Assembly (NCBI RefSeq): GCF_030445035.2
Contig: NC_080685.1
Span: forward strand, 113,324,432-113,388,431
DNA length: 64,000 nt
Origin: Dasypus novemcinctus
Lineage: Eukaryota > Chordata > Mammalia > Cingulata > Dasypodidae
Direction: 5' to 3'
The position numbers and the translations under genes were made by a program. Below the pieces are notes generated by a model that did no database searches, was not told the DNA's origin, and saw nothing but the letters and a program-made list of their open reading frames with translations. Positions 12,121 through 24,914 of this stretch are shown piece by piece. Position 1 is the stretch's first letter. Each line of letters starts with the position of its first letter.

Positions 12121-14356
12121 AGGGCATCCTGAGAACATCTCCTCAGGGACTAGAAACCCTTTCCACATAAGTCCTAAGGTTGCTCAGTTATAGCTTCCCA
12201 AGACACCTTAATTTGGAGGAGGGCTCTAGCCCTGTTCAGGACCAAATTTTGGCCTCCAATCCACTTAAGCTCAACCAAGCCCCTCCCTTTGTTACTGAGT
12301 TTGGTGAACACTGTCGAGTGACCTTGAGTGCCACCTATTCAGGTCTCTTGGAAAAGGGTGAGTTAGATTGAGGTAGTTTGCCTTGGTTGATAACACCATT
12401 GGCTAGTTGGTATATACGCAGTAATTGATTGTCTCAAGTTTAGGTGGTTAGAAGTAAAGCCTAGGTATTAGCCTGGAGATACATTCCCTGAAGCTGGTGG
12501 CAGCTTGCCAGTAAACCCTTACTCGACCATTCATTTAATGATATATCTATACCCATCTCCTGCTCTGGCTCATGAATTTGTCTACACTTCCTCTCTTTAT
12601 AAGCCTTCATGCATATTGAATTAAGGCCCCCCTTAAGGGGTAGCACATTGGCATTCCCTTCATTAATAAGATTCTTGATGATCCTGTTCATGTATGAGTT
12701 CACATCCCTAGTAGTGGAGGTGAGGATGATACCATGGCTATATGTCCAGACTTCATTCAATTCATAGTCAGAAAAACAATGCTCTGGGGTCCTTCTCATG
12801 CCAGTAGGGTTATTTGTGGCCCTGTTTTCAATCTCAGTGGGACCTGACTCTTTTAGCTCCCTAAGCCATGGGGTTCTGAGCCTCTGTAGTTCCCTATTCA
12901 CATCCAGGTTTAGCTCATGCACCTTTTCTCAAGCTGTAGTTCTTTAGAAGTTATTTATGCAAATAGGATGCAAACAGTCATAAAGCCTGAATGATATTTC
13001 TCTTCAGAGCTTACTTGGGATGGCAGAAGTAGGTAAGATTACATGTCACTAATGTCCCCTTATTTATTTGTAATACTGTTATTAATAGAATAACTTTTTC
13101 ACATTATAATGATTAGTGTTTTAAATATTTACATGTTGGAATATCTTAATGTAAGAGAATGTATGTTTTTGGTATCACAGTATAACTTTTTAAAAAAGAG
13201 AATGCACAGGCAAGCTTTGTGTTTGATTTAGAAAGAAAATGTTAATTAGGAAATGGAAGCGTTTTAGGAATCTCTCCTTTTATAATGTGAAACTTTCAAG
13301 ACTGGACTATGCTGAGGTCAGGGTGGAGGATGCATGGTTATCACTTCCATGCATGTCCCTTCAGAACTGCTTCCTCTCACCTGGCCCAGGTAGATGGGAC
13401 TCTGCCTTTTCCTTCAAGAGTACTTGAGCCCACCTTTTCCTCTGCATCAGTTTCACTCTTCAGAGGACATTCACCTTAAGGGTGTCTAGTCTACAATCAG
13501 GTCAAATTCCTTTGCTTCGAAATTTAGAGAAACTGTCATAGACTGCACTAGGAATTCAGTGCCTGCTGGATCTGGCTCCTGGGAATATCATGGACCAAAG
13601 ATCACTTTTCCAGGGTCTGAGGTGACTTTTGGGTCCTACAACCCATTACAGAGAAACCACAGCTCTGGCCATCTCTGCACCATCCCAGGGATTTCAGATC
13701 CTATATTCGTATTACAGGTCCTACAACTGACAGCTGCAAATCTCTTGAGCTAGAAGCCTCAGCCTGAGCTGGAGATCTTATGGTGTTTGGAGATGCCTCA
13801 GTGCTCACCTTTCTACTCTATTCTGAATCAGCCAATTTACGGACAGTCGAGTTTTTACTTGAAAAGTTTTAGATGAACTTTTAGAAATAGGTTTTAATTT
13901 TACATATCTTATTAAACAGCATTTGATCTTTGCTAGTTACATTTATTATTAATCAAATAAATACATATATAGAAACACAACCTAAACAAAATTAGAGCTA
14001 TATAAATTATAATCATTTGTTTTCATATTGACTCCCAAAGGTCACACACCCACTCATAGAATCCTCATTGAGTGTTAGAAGAATAATTGGAAATTGAGTG
14101 CTTATCATCTGTTCCCCTGTCAATGTGTTTTAGAAATTTAATTTGCTGTAATCTGCTCACTCACCTGGAAGGGGCTATGTCAAAAATATTAACCTTAGTT
14201 TAGCAGGATAATTTGAATTTCAGTGCCTTTTTGACTTACATTTCAGTGTTGCAGGGTATAACACCATGATTCACATTTTTTGGACAAATGTTACTTCATT
14301 TTCATCTGGCACAAAATTGTGCTTTCAAAAATAGTGATGAGATTCTAATTACTTTA
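12121..14356. other. 3' flank of copy 1
   Basis: Collinear with about 49,529-51,795. It contains an old interspersed repeat (about 12,380-12,920), also present in copy 2, whose 153-residue minus-strand open frame is not conserved there. ATTAAA/AATAAA hexamers occur near 13,910-13,965. A candidate short terminal exon (13,718-13,767) is listed separately. Confidence 0.55.
13718..13767 (+). other. Candidate short terminal exon, copy 1
   Basis: After acceptor 'cgtattacag', two bases and 15 codons (PTTDSCKSLELEASA) end in TGA. The paralog at 51,128-51,177 has the same acceptor position, phase 1 and length, with PTTDCYKDAELEASA and TGA. Preserved frame and stop hint at an alternative last exon reachable from a phase-1 donor, but chance is possible for so short a frame. 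Confidence 0.3.
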
Positions 14357-14369
14357 AATAATGTGTGTA

Positions 14370-14947
14370 ATCTGATTTATTGGACTCACCACACTCAGCT
14401 AAGATGGAGTTGAAGAAGGACAGCCACCACACCATGGAGCCTAGAGTGCCTACAACTGAAAGTGGGAGGATTGCATCCAGTACCCATGTGGAATCTGAGC
14501 CTCCTCTTGACGTAGAGGTGCAATGGACACAACCAATCCAATGTCCACAGAGAAAAGGTGGCATTGGAGTGGGAAAAGTGGACATGGTGGCTTATGGGTA
14601 TGGGGAATGGCAGGAAGAGATGAGATGTGGAGGCGTCTTTGGGACTTGGAGCTGCCCTGGATGGTGCTTCAGGGGCAATCACCGGACATTGTAAATCCTC
14701 ACAGGGCCCACTGGATGGAATGGGGGAGAGTATGGGCCATGATGTGGACCATTGACCATGAGGTGCAGAGGTGCCCAGAGATGTACTTACCAAATGCAAT
14801 GGATGTGTCATGATGATGGGAATGAGTGTTGCTGGGGGGAGGGGGGGAGTGGTGGGGTGGTGGTGGTGGGGTTGAATGGGTCAATGGGTCCTCATATTTT
14901 TTTTTAAGTATTATTTTTACAAAATCAATAAAATAAATAAATAAATA
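14370..14947 (+). mobile_element. 5'-truncated L1-type retroposon with TSD
   Basis: A 578-bp insertion flanked by the 13-bp direct repeat aataatgtgtgta (14,357-14,369 and 14,948-14,960), ending in an A-rich tail of AAAT repeats. The sequence belongs to the 3'-end family also found at 1.4, 23.0, 25-26.4, 26.7-27.2, 35.5-36.2, 56.4-58.0 and 61.1-62.1 kb. A poly-A tail and TSD mean L1-type mobilisation. Copy 2 of the duplication is empty at the matching site (about 51,797-51,810), so it inserted after the duplication. Confidence 0.8.
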
Positions 14948-14960
14948 AATAATGTGTGTA

Positions 14961-16600
14961 TAGTTATTCGTGTTTTCTTTAGTCTGGAAAATTTCCCTAG
15001 AATATACCTTGTCTTTGGTCCTTTTAAGTTAATGCTCAGCAAGTACTTTTGATAGGCAACTTCAAAGAATTTCATTCCAAAAAAAAATTTATAATTTTTA
15101 GCATTTGTTTTAAGTCTTTACTTTGGTATTCTGGTTCGGGGAATTCAGGGTTCCTCATTTATACTATTCCTCATCTTTTGACATTTTTTTTCAAATCTTT
15201 AACATTCATTGTTTAATTTCTTTCCAACACTTCCTGCTTTAGACCTTCTCTTTTTTCACTTAAGCATTATATTGTCACACTATTTCTTACCAATTGTATT
15301 TTGATTTTGAAATTATATTTTTCCATTCTTATTTCCCATGTCTTCCCATATTTCTTGAGTTTTATTTTAAATTTATGATATCGTATATATTTTTTCTTTT
15401 TCTTAATGTCTTTCATCTTCTATTCAGAAAGTACTTTTCATTACATAATATAGCTCAGCTCATGAGGAAAAACTTTTATTCATTTGTTGCTGTACTTCTT
15501 CTCTCCCTATATTACCTTGGTAACTGAAAATAACATGAATTTTTTTTTCTGTTGGTATTCATACAATTTAAAAAAAAGAATAGAAGTGAGTTTCAAAATA
15601 AGTTTCCCAACAACAAAGATTTGTTTCTTTGCAGATTTTTTATTACATTTTTTCATATGAAAGCTTTCCCACTGATGTTTCCAGATTCTATATTTCTACC
15701 ACTCTTAAAAATGGGTCTCCACTCTCAATACCTCTATTGAAGCTTTTGTTGTCCATTTTCTTTCTCTGACTACTGAATATTCCTTTTAACACATACTCCT
15801 CTCTTGAAGTGAAACATATATTACCACATTGCCAAAATCTAGTCACTTTTTATAAATGTTGATATAGATTCAAAACCAATTATCTAGAAGTTATTTTCAA
15901 ATAGATGACTACATTTTATTTCATGCCTTAATTATCTTATTTTTATATATTTATATGTATTTCCTTCCTACAATCATTAGATTTCAGTTTCTTATTTTAT
16001 ATGGAAATTTCTTTGTCTTTATACTTTATATTTGAGTTCAGAGTTGTTAACTTTCTTTCCATTTAGTTTTAAATCAATCTATTTTTATACATATTTGGTT
16101 TCAGCAATGGCAGTTCTTATTCAGGAAATTTTAAAAAATTCTATAGCTATAGATTCATAACCACATAGGTTCAGTGTCTTCTTTATCTGGACTAGAATAT
16201 TACCACCATATAATTTTACAGCTATTGGGCACACACACAGACATCCCCCAAAGTAATCTTATATTTCCCATTGTCCCCAAGGATTGTCCTTAATACTTCA
16301 CTTCCCTCCATTCTACTGTTTTATAAATATCTCTAGAAAGAATATGTTCATCTAATATGGTTTCCTGAATTTTTAAAATTTAAGAACACATCAAAACATT
16401 TCAGGCATATTCTACCACAATCTTTTTATTATAACCCGAGCATATGGACATTAGTAAGAATTAAGCTCTCCAAAATCATGAAAATGAAGGTCTTCTACAA
16501 TTAGCTCACATTCTGGTATTTCAGAAATACACTCACAGGTTTCCTATATCCTGGGAAATTTCTGCTGCTCATGGACTAAGTGGTCATTGTGGAAGTCCTT
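14961..16600. other. AT-rich flank, copy 1
   Basis: Very AT-rich sequence collinear with about 51,811-53,560. Small open frames have diverged stops in the paralog and show no coding features. I see no gene here. Confidence 0.5.
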
Positions 16601-16619
16601 CCACTCTGTTAACAGCTGT

Positions 16620-17230
16620 ATCTATATGACCCAGGGTGAAGTTAGATTCAGTTGTGAAATACTCGAAGTCTTTTGCATGAGGTCATGAATACAATAAAAT
16701 AGCTCACTTTCATCACTGCTATTCAACATTATACTGAAAGTGTTACCCAGAGTAATTGGCAAAGAAAAATAAATAAAGCTATCCAAATTGGAATGAAGAA
16801 GGAAAGCTATCCTTATACCCAAATGACATTATCCTTTATATACATAATTCAAAAGAATTCACAACAATACTACTGGAACAAATACAGACATTAAGCAAGC
16901 TTACATTGTATGAGATATACACACAAAAATCAGTTTTGTTTATATAATACAACAAAAATTAATATGAAATGGATTTTTAAAAAATCGATTCGATTAGCCT
17001 CTAACAAATAAAATACCTAAGAAGGAATTTAATGAAAGGGTAAAGCAATTGAAAACCAGCAAAGATACCTGAATAAAACTAAAGAAAACCTAGGAAAACA
17101 GAAAGACATCCATTGTGTATGGGTGGTAAAACTAAACAATGTTACAATTTCAACACTAACCACAGGGACCTAGATATTCAATATAATAGTTATAAAAATC
17201 CCAACACCCTTTTATTTCTTTTTTTTTTTC
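16620..17230 (+). repeat. L1 ORF2 fragment, copy 1
   Basis: Sense, heavily decayed L1 ORF2 sequence from the region downstream of the reverse-transcriptase active site. It starts at about the 'cactgctattcaacattatactg' homology and ends near the 'atcccaacacc' homology. The paralog is at about 53,570-54,060. No frame is open for more than a few dozen codons. Confidence 0.7.
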
Positions 17231-20200
17231 CAATGAAAGGTTGATTCTCAAATTACATGGCATCAATAAGTGGCTTGAGTAGGGAAAAAAAATCACCTTT
17301 CTCTTTTGTGAGATTGGGACAGATTAATTTATATGACATGAGGTCTTTCATTGAGATATGGCAGACTTAAATATATAGGAATTAATGGGATCCTCTGAGA
17401 ATTATTGGGTTCACAGAAAATGGGGTCGTAATTCTCCCTCTGAATGGAGGACCACTATTTTCTTATAAGTCTCCTGGAGACTAAGAGGCAGGATGCAAAA
17501 TATCTCTAGGAAATATGCTGTGTCTCTTCTTTGGGGCATTTTCATTGAGGCTGGGGGCAGAGTAGGTTTCTCAGAAGGAAGTCAAAGTCTTGAAAGAAAT
17601 AATACTTCACCACATCCCCTCCTCTCTATACACTATATCATAGAATCTGCAGTGAGTTAAGCACAAACAAGTCATTCAACATCACTAGTGACTAGTTAAA
17701 TTCATATGAAAACTAGAAGGTCTCACTGCTACATCTTTTGGAATGGACATGATCTGGGTGAGGAAGGACTTAAAGAGTAAAGGTGCACACACCAGGCTGC
17801 TCAGAAACTTGTTCAGGTCTTTAGTCAGGAAAACAATTGTTGTCCACTTCTAGGTAAGCTCTCATATCAGTGACTGTACTTTCAAACGCCATCATTTCAA
17901 CTTCATGTTTGTTTATGTTTGTGTTTTGGATGAATACCTCCTAGCTAGCAGCCTGAACACTGGGAGAATTCTGAGTTAGGTGAAATAAATGTAGTTATTT
18001 TTAAATTGTAGTAGTGTAAAGTTGTACTACATAACATGCAAAGACCTAGATAAACCTGCTCCCTTTTCAAGGGTAAATACTTTCAAAAGAAACAGTCCTA
18101 AAGTAACCATAAAAGGAGTTATCAGTCAAATTTCCTACTATTTGTGTGCTCAGTGAGAAAGGTAAGACCTTGCAATGAGTGGAAAGATAGGAGTTCTCAG
18201 CAGAAAAACAGAACCAATTAAAACATGGAAATGAATATTTAGATTTGAGCATAAAAGATTGAAACTAAATTAACAGAGCCTAAAAGAACTGTACAGTATT
18301 AAAATTTTTAATATTCATTCCAAAGATGGAAAGAGGGAGAAAGAAGTTGGTATAGAAAAAAATGAGTTGAAAGTGATTGAACCCTCCTCTACTTTGGAAA
18401 AACGGATTCACAAAGCTCAGAAAATATCCCCTTGAGAGAATATAAGCAAAGAACCAAAAATTGAGGCAAAGACAAAATCTTGCAAAGTGGCAAGCATAAT
18501 GATCTACATTTCATGTTGGAAAATAACTATTTGAAGGACTGTGAATTTTGTGATTTCATACAGTCCAGAAGAGATTGAAACTTTAAAATGCTGAAAGAAA
18601 GGAAATGTTATTAACCAAGGAAAGTCTAGGCAGGAAATGTTATTTTAGATTTGAAGGGAAAATTATGACAGAAGGACAGACTTGAAAAGCAAGAGAATTC
18701 ATCGGCAGAGTACTTGCTCTATAAAGATGTAAGAGGAACTATTTCAGGCTGAATAAAAATTATGCAATAAGGAAGCTTTGAACTTCAGGAATAAAGGATG
18801 AAGTATGGAAATAGTGACTATATGGGTCAATGAAATTTTCCAGAATCAGAAAGTCCAGAAATGCAAGAGGTTTGTGGGGGCTTGGTTGTAGACTTCAGCA
18901 CACCTGCATCCAGATGTGTTTGTGCATGCTCTTTCCTGCATTGCATCCCAGGCACAGGTCAATCAGGATGGGATTTGCCTTTGACCAAATTTTCCTGCAA
19001 CAAAATTATGTATCCATAGACACATGCTACACATTGGCTCCTTATGGACAATTACCTAGCCAAGCTTTGCCTCTTCCACCAGCCCACAAATGCACGGAGG
19101 ACCTATCAGGACAATCAAAGATCTATCTTTTTTGCTCTAGAAGTGCAAAGTTGACACTGTGCTCTAGAGGTCAATGAGGGACTCATCCTTCCTGGGAGAA
19201 ATGGGTCTCAGAAAGAATGTTCCGTTCCAATAGATCAGAAGCAGCACTAATCAAATCATCCAGATGTATGCTTCAAACTCATGTGCTAAGTGAAATGCCA
19301 TTTACATGAGCCCATACAGTGCCACTGGAGGTTTCCCTTCAATCAGAGGCTAAGAATCCTGATCCTCACCCCACCAGGCTGCAGCAGAGTTTACAGAGAA
19401 CCTGAGCTGGCCAGTATAGTACTATCTATGCAGCCTTACAAGTAGCCAGAGGAAGATTCTAAGAAAAGAGGATTTATCCTCAGGGATAAAAGGAATTAAA
19501 GAAATTGCCCACTCAAATCTGACAATTTTAGTCTCCATTGAAGTCAAGTAATTTGGCTACTGTAGAGGCAAGGGGACCCTCTGATGTTGTCACCCAGGGC
19601 AATCAAGTCCTTTTTTAGATGTAGACTAGAAGAGAGCAGCATTCCTGAGCATCAATGCCCTGGGGGTGATAGAAGACAATCTATACAGACTGCCATATCA
19701 CCCACCTTTCAGTTCTTTGCATTTGTTTAATATTAATCCTATATCTTTTATAGAATCAACTTCATGAACTCACATCAATATATGCATTTTAACCCACATC
19801 CACAGGGATCACTATGATTTTTGCATTTGCATATATGTAACTATTTTTGATATACAAAGAAAGCAAATGGGGTGGGACACAGGAAAGGACTGGATGGTTA
19901 GTTGAATTCCAAGGCTGCAGTGTGATTTCTGAATGAAACTGGCCACCTGTAGCCACATTTTATTGATTGAGTTCTTGATCTGTTTCCTTCTATTCAAGAT
20001 TGCATTCACTGTCTGTTTCCTGCTGCTGTCCTCTCTGCTGAAAGACGATGAAGCCTTGTGAAAACTCATCGTGGTGAAGCTTTCTCTTTTGTCAGACTGT
20101 GATAGTTTAAAACATATCACATGGAGTGGTCTTTGGTTGAGATCTGGCTGACCTACATATGTAGGAATTGGAGGGATTTTCTGATTATAAATGTGTTCAC

Positions 20201-21030
20201 TGAGTATGGGCATGTAATTCTCCCATTTAACAGGACATAATTCCCTCATTTCTCTTATTGGGACTCATAGGGAAGGACAAAGTCTATCTCTAGGAACAGG
20301 GCTGGCTGTCTCACTTGAGGTTTGGGGATCAGGCTGAAAGCAGGCTGGGGTTATCAATAGGATGAGGAGGGATGCAAAACAACAAATGATCCTCAGTGTC
20401 CCTTATACAGTGTCCAAGAAATCATAGGATCTGTAGTGAGCTCCTGAAATGAAAAAGGGTATGGAAAGGCATTTAATACCTCTTGTGATTAACATGAAAT
20501 GAACTACAAGGTGTCAGAGCAATGGCTTCCAGAATAGACTCAATTTGGTGAGGAAGAATCTGAGCAGGGAAGGTACATTCTCAGTGCTTGTGCACTCACC
20601 GCCCACCCTCAGACTAGACTCTTCAGGAAGGTGTGCAGATGGTAGTCAGGAAGAAAATTGGGGGCTCGCAGACTTTATACATAAAACCAGGTGTTTTTAT
20701 GACAGTTAGTCTGGAATGGCTGTGGTTTAGAGAAAGCTTGTGAGCCATGCAGACCAATGGTCATTCAAGGCAGTCACTTGACATCCAGAAAGACTCAAGG
20801 CAGGAAAGAGATACACAGATGATACAGAGTGAAGAAAGCCAAAAGTCTGAACTTTATCTAGACCATCCGTGGAATTCATGTAAGGGCAATAACACTCTTA
20901 TTTAGGTCAGGGTTTGTAATGTAATATCAGGAGGTTGGGTCAGAATTTGGGCCCTTCTTATGGCTCAGGAACATCTTCTGGGGCTTTGATTCTCGCCACC
21001 AGCAACTTTGTGGTAGGGTACTAATATGCC
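17231..21030. other. Non-coding duplicated flank with a private segment
   Basis: 17,231-17,945 and 19,920-21,030 match copy 2 (about 54,100-54,775 and 58,015-59,215). The segment of about 17,960-19,915 has no clear counterpart, while copy 2 carries different sequence there. The private segment includes a decayed AT-rich stretch and a less AT-rich patch at 18,830-19,180 that I could not classify. I see no gene. Confidence 0.45.
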
Positions 21031-21035
21031 ACGGC

Positions 21036-21520
21036 TCATCTGGCAATCCAGCAAGTCAAAAAATATGCAGAAAAGCAATTAGGAAATATTTTGAGATGAA
21101 TGAAAACAAATACACTACAAACAAAAGTATGGGATGCAATGAAGGCAGGACTGAGAAGGAAATTTATTCCTCTCAATGATGACACTACAAAAGAAGAAAG
21201 AGGAAAAATCAAAGACCTAACTGCACACCAGGAGGATCTAGCAAAAGAACAGCAGACTAAATCCAAAACAAGCAGAAAGAAATTACAAGCATTACATAAT
21301 AAATAAAATAAATAGAGAATAAAAAACAAAAACAATAGAAAAGTATTAAGAAAACCAGAAGTTGGTTCTTTGGAAATATCAATAAAATTGACAAACTGTT
21401 TGCTAGGCAGACAAAGAGAGGAACAGGATGCAAGGAAATAATTTCAGAAAAGAGTAGGAAACATTACTACTGATCCCAGAGGAATAAAAAAGATCTTGTT
21501 CTTCTTTGACAAAGATAGCT
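21036..21520 (+). repeat. L1 ORF2 N-terminal fragment, copy 1
   Basis: Sense L1 ORF2: the conserved stretch equivalent to the endonuclease-RT linker and early RT, rich in Lys/Glu codons. A 68-codon piece is open at 21,100-21,306. It ends near a 'gatcccagaggaataaa' segment. The paralog at 59,220-59,690 carries its own lesions. Confidence 0.75.
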
Positions 21521-21999
21521 CATGCAATATGCCAAAAATGCACTGGGATTTTGTAAAGGGAATTTCTTAGGGTAAAGGATTACTGTTCTGAGACTGCAAA
21601 AATGTCCAAATTGAGGCATCATCAGCGATGCTTTCTTATCAAAGGTTGGTTGCTAGCAGAACCTGAAGTCCTACAACATGGCAAGAGAAGGTGACAGCCT
21701 CTGTGTGCCCTCTCCTCCAGGCTGCAATCCCCTTTAACCTAGCTATGGACAATGAAGCATATGGCAGGACTGGTCTCTTCAGCTTTGATCTGCTCCATGA
21801 GTTTAACCTCTTGGGTATCACGTTTCTTCAGCTATGGCAGCTAGAGATCTGGAGATCTTTCGCACATGGCAGGGTAAAAATGGTGTTTTGATCCACTTCT
21901 ATATGTATAATATATGAGAAACCAGCAAGAGTGTGGAGACCCAATCTATGTTATGCCTCTCAGACACAGTCCAATCGAAGAATCACAAACTCACAGGCG

Positions 22000-22159
22000 T
22001 GTATTAGTTTAATTACTTGATCTTCTGAGATTCACAAAAGAACATCAGCTGTTACAGATCTTAAGAGCACACAATTGTATGCCAACATATTAGAAACCTA
22101 GACGGAATACATACATTCCTAGAAACACATGAACAACCTGCAATGACTCTAGAAAAGAA
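22000..22159. repeat. Diverged outer part of inverted-repeat arm B
   Basis: Partner of 2638-3261, without the solo LTR, which marks the pre-insertion state of that site near 22,106. It is also paralogous to about 60,190-60,350 in the third L1 junction. Confidence 0.65.
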
Positions 22160-24796
22160 AGAAAGTCTCAACAGAGCAGTTACAAGTAAAGAGATGAAAT
22201 CCACCTCAAAAACCTCCAATCTGAGAATGATTTGAAAAGCCAGCTCTCCACAGGAGATAAACATAGGGCCAGAAGGACCTTGAAAAGATGCTCAACACCA
22301 TTCGCCTTTAAGAAAATGCAAACTGAAACCACAGTGAGATACCTTTTCACATCCACTAAAATGGTGGCTATTAAAAACAGAAAATAACATGTAGAGAGGA
22401 TGAGGATAAATAGGAACACTCTTTCAAGGCCAGTGGCAATGTCAAATCGTGTAGTGGCTATGGAAGAGAGACTGGGGATTCCTGAGAGATCTAAGTATAG
22501 AACTACCATATGACCTGGCAATTCCACCACTAGATATATACCCTAAAGAAATGAAAGCAGGGTCATGAAAAGATGTTTGTACACCAGTGTTCATAAGGCC
22601 ATTATCCAGAATTGTGAAAAGATGGAAGGAACTCAAATTATCAATCAACTAATGAATAGATGAGCAAAACATGGTATACACACATACACAAATATACAGA
22701 CATTCAATGCAATATTTAGTCATAAAAAGGAGTGTGATTGTCCCCGTGATGCAAGAAAAGAAAATATGTTCCAAAAGAAGAAAATCTGTTAATATAATAC
22801 ACCATATTGACAAATAGAAGGGAACAAAAATGATCATCTCAATTTATGTGGAAAGGGCATGTGACAAAATCCTGTTTCTTTTCCTCATAAAATCACTTAG
22901 AAAAGTAAGAATAAAAGGAAATGCCCTCTACATGAGAATGAACACTGTGGCAGTTTGAAATAATCAATGGAACTCCAAACTGTCATATTTGTAAACCTCC
23001 GAAAGACATTATTTTGTAAATGGGCCTGTTCCTCTGAGTGTAACCCACTTTGATTGCCTTAGATTCACTACAGAGGTCTTTAACTAAATTACCTGTTAAG
23101 ATTTGGAATTGTCCTGAATGACACTGCAATGACAGATACAGACCATTTTATATCCTGCCAAAACCTACAGAATTGAGTGGGAGAGAATGTAAACTACAAT
23201 GGAAACTATAATCCATGCTTAGTGGCAATGCTCCAAAGTGGGTTCCTCAATTGCAATGAATGTGCCACACTAATGAAAGAAGTTGTTCATGAGGGGAAAA
23301 GTGGGAGGGGTGGGGAGTCGGGCATATGGGAATCCCTTATAATTTTTATGAAACATTTTATGTAATCTTAAGTATCTTTTAAAAATATATTTTTAAAATT
23401 TACCTGTGAAATGTGGGCTTTGATTCAACCAAGTACGGAGGGTCTGACTCATGTTTGAGTACCCACCCCCTTGATATAAAAGGACTCTTACTCAAGACAA
23501 CACACAGGAAGAGAGAAGAAGACAAGGAAGAGAGAACTTTGTCAGTTCTGGAGCCCTGAGGAGAGATGAGTCATTTCCTGATTACTTGCTTGCCCAGAGA
23601 GACAAGCCCTATCCCAGCATAAAGCTGAGATTGGAAGAAACTGGGCCAGCAGCCTTAAGAGGAAGAAAGAAGGAGGCAGAGAACACCCACCATCTTGTCT
23701 CAACACATGGCAATTGACTTTGGTTGGAAAGCACCCATGAGTTGGAATCTGTACGGCCTTATAAGTGTAAGTTTTTCCCACAAATAATTACTCTTTATAA
23801 AAGCCAAAAGATTTTTGGTACTTTGCATCGGCACCCCTTTGGCTGACTAATACAGGCATATGTGAAACAAACCACTGCAAACATCATACTGAATGGTGAA
23901 AGATGGAAAGCTTTCCTTCTGAGATCTGGAGCAAAACAAGGATGCCCGCTGTCACCACTGCTCTTCAGCGTTGTACTGGACATTCTAGCCAAAGCAAGCA
24001 GAGAAGAAAAATAAATAAAAGTCATCCATATTGGAAAGGAAGAAGTAACGTTTTCACTATTTGCAAACCACAAGATTCCATTATAGAAAGCCTCATAAAT
24101 CTACAACAAAAATACTAGAGCAAGAAAGAAATTGAGCAAAGTGATGTCCTATGAGATAAACCCCCACAAATTTGTAATATTTATGAACGATTGTAATGAG
24201 CGCTTCAAGGAGGAAATGAAGAAAAATATCCATTTCCAATTAGAATTAAATCAAATATCTCAGAATAAATATAGCCGAGGTTGTAAAGAACTTATGTATG
24301 GGAACTACAAAACTGTGCAAACAGAAATCAAAGACCCAATAAAGGGAAAGACATTGCACGCTCATGGATTGGAAGGCTAAATATTGCCACGATATCAACT
24401 CTACCAAAAACGAATGATAGATTCAATGCAATCCCAATGAAAATTGCAATAAACAACTTTGCAGAAATGGAAGACAATCATCAAATTTATTTGGTAGGAC
24501 ATGCTATCCTGAAAAGTCACAACCATCATGAAAGACAGAGTTGGAGGATACACCTTTCTTGACTTGAAACTTATTACAAAGCAGCAGTGGTCATAAAAAC
24601 ATGGTCCTGGCATAAGAATAAATATATAGATCAATGGAATCAAAGTGAGAGTTCAGAAATTGACCTTCACTTTCATGGCCAATTGATTTTCCCCAAGGAT
24701 GCCAGGTACCCTCAATGGGGAAATAATGGTCTCTTCAATAACTGATGCTGGCAGAACTGGGCATCCAAATGTAAAAATATGATGGAGGACAACTAT
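22160..24796 (+). repeat. Inverted-repeat arm B: sense L1 with nested repeats
   Basis: Reverse-complement partner of 1-2637 with no indels and no mismatch in any stretch compared. It holds sense L1 pieces out of normal order (3'-proximal text at 22,180-22,740, more internal ORF2 text from 22,790). A nested L1-type 3' end lies at about 22,950-23,395 and an unclassified repeat at about 23,396-23,855. L1 ORF2 resumes at about 23,856. Multiple stops interrupt all frames. Confidence 0.85.
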
Positions 24797-24914
24797 CTCA
24801 AATCATATACAAAAATTAACTGAAACGTATAAAGACTTAAAAGAACCAGGGACATAAAACTTGTAGAAGAAAAGTTAAGATCTTCAGAACTATGTGTTAG
24901 CAATATTTAGTTTT
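24797..24914 (+). repeat. L1 ORF2 continuation
   Basis: Sense L1 continuing from arm B, paralogous to about 3420-3510, until it is broken by an antisense retroposon at about 24,915. Confidence 0.6.

Larger units (their letters stand above)
11505..22000 (+). repeat. Segmental duplication, copy 1 of the 3' gene block
   Basis: Direct-orientation paralog of about 48,880-60,190. Shared landmarks in order: exons X3 and X4, an old repeat (12,380-12,920 versus 49,780-50,330), a candidate terminal exon (13,718 versus 51,128), an L1 ORF2 fragment (16.6-17.2 versus 53.6-54.2 kb), a block at 19,920-21,030 versus 58,015-59,220, and a second L1 fragment (21,036 versus 59,220). Each copy carries private insertions. 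Identity looks like roughly 80-90 percent in the stretches compared by eye. Confidence 0.8.

Noticed and set aside
12461-12922. 153-codon minus-strand open frame.
   Set aside because: It lies in an old repeat shared by both duplicates, and the frame is not kept in copy 2 (about 49.8-50.3 kb).
14380-14813. Overlapping frames of 96-138 codons on both strands, repeated at 61.5-61.9 kb.
   Set aside because: They fall inside two retroposon copies and share the repeat's sequence; not a gene.
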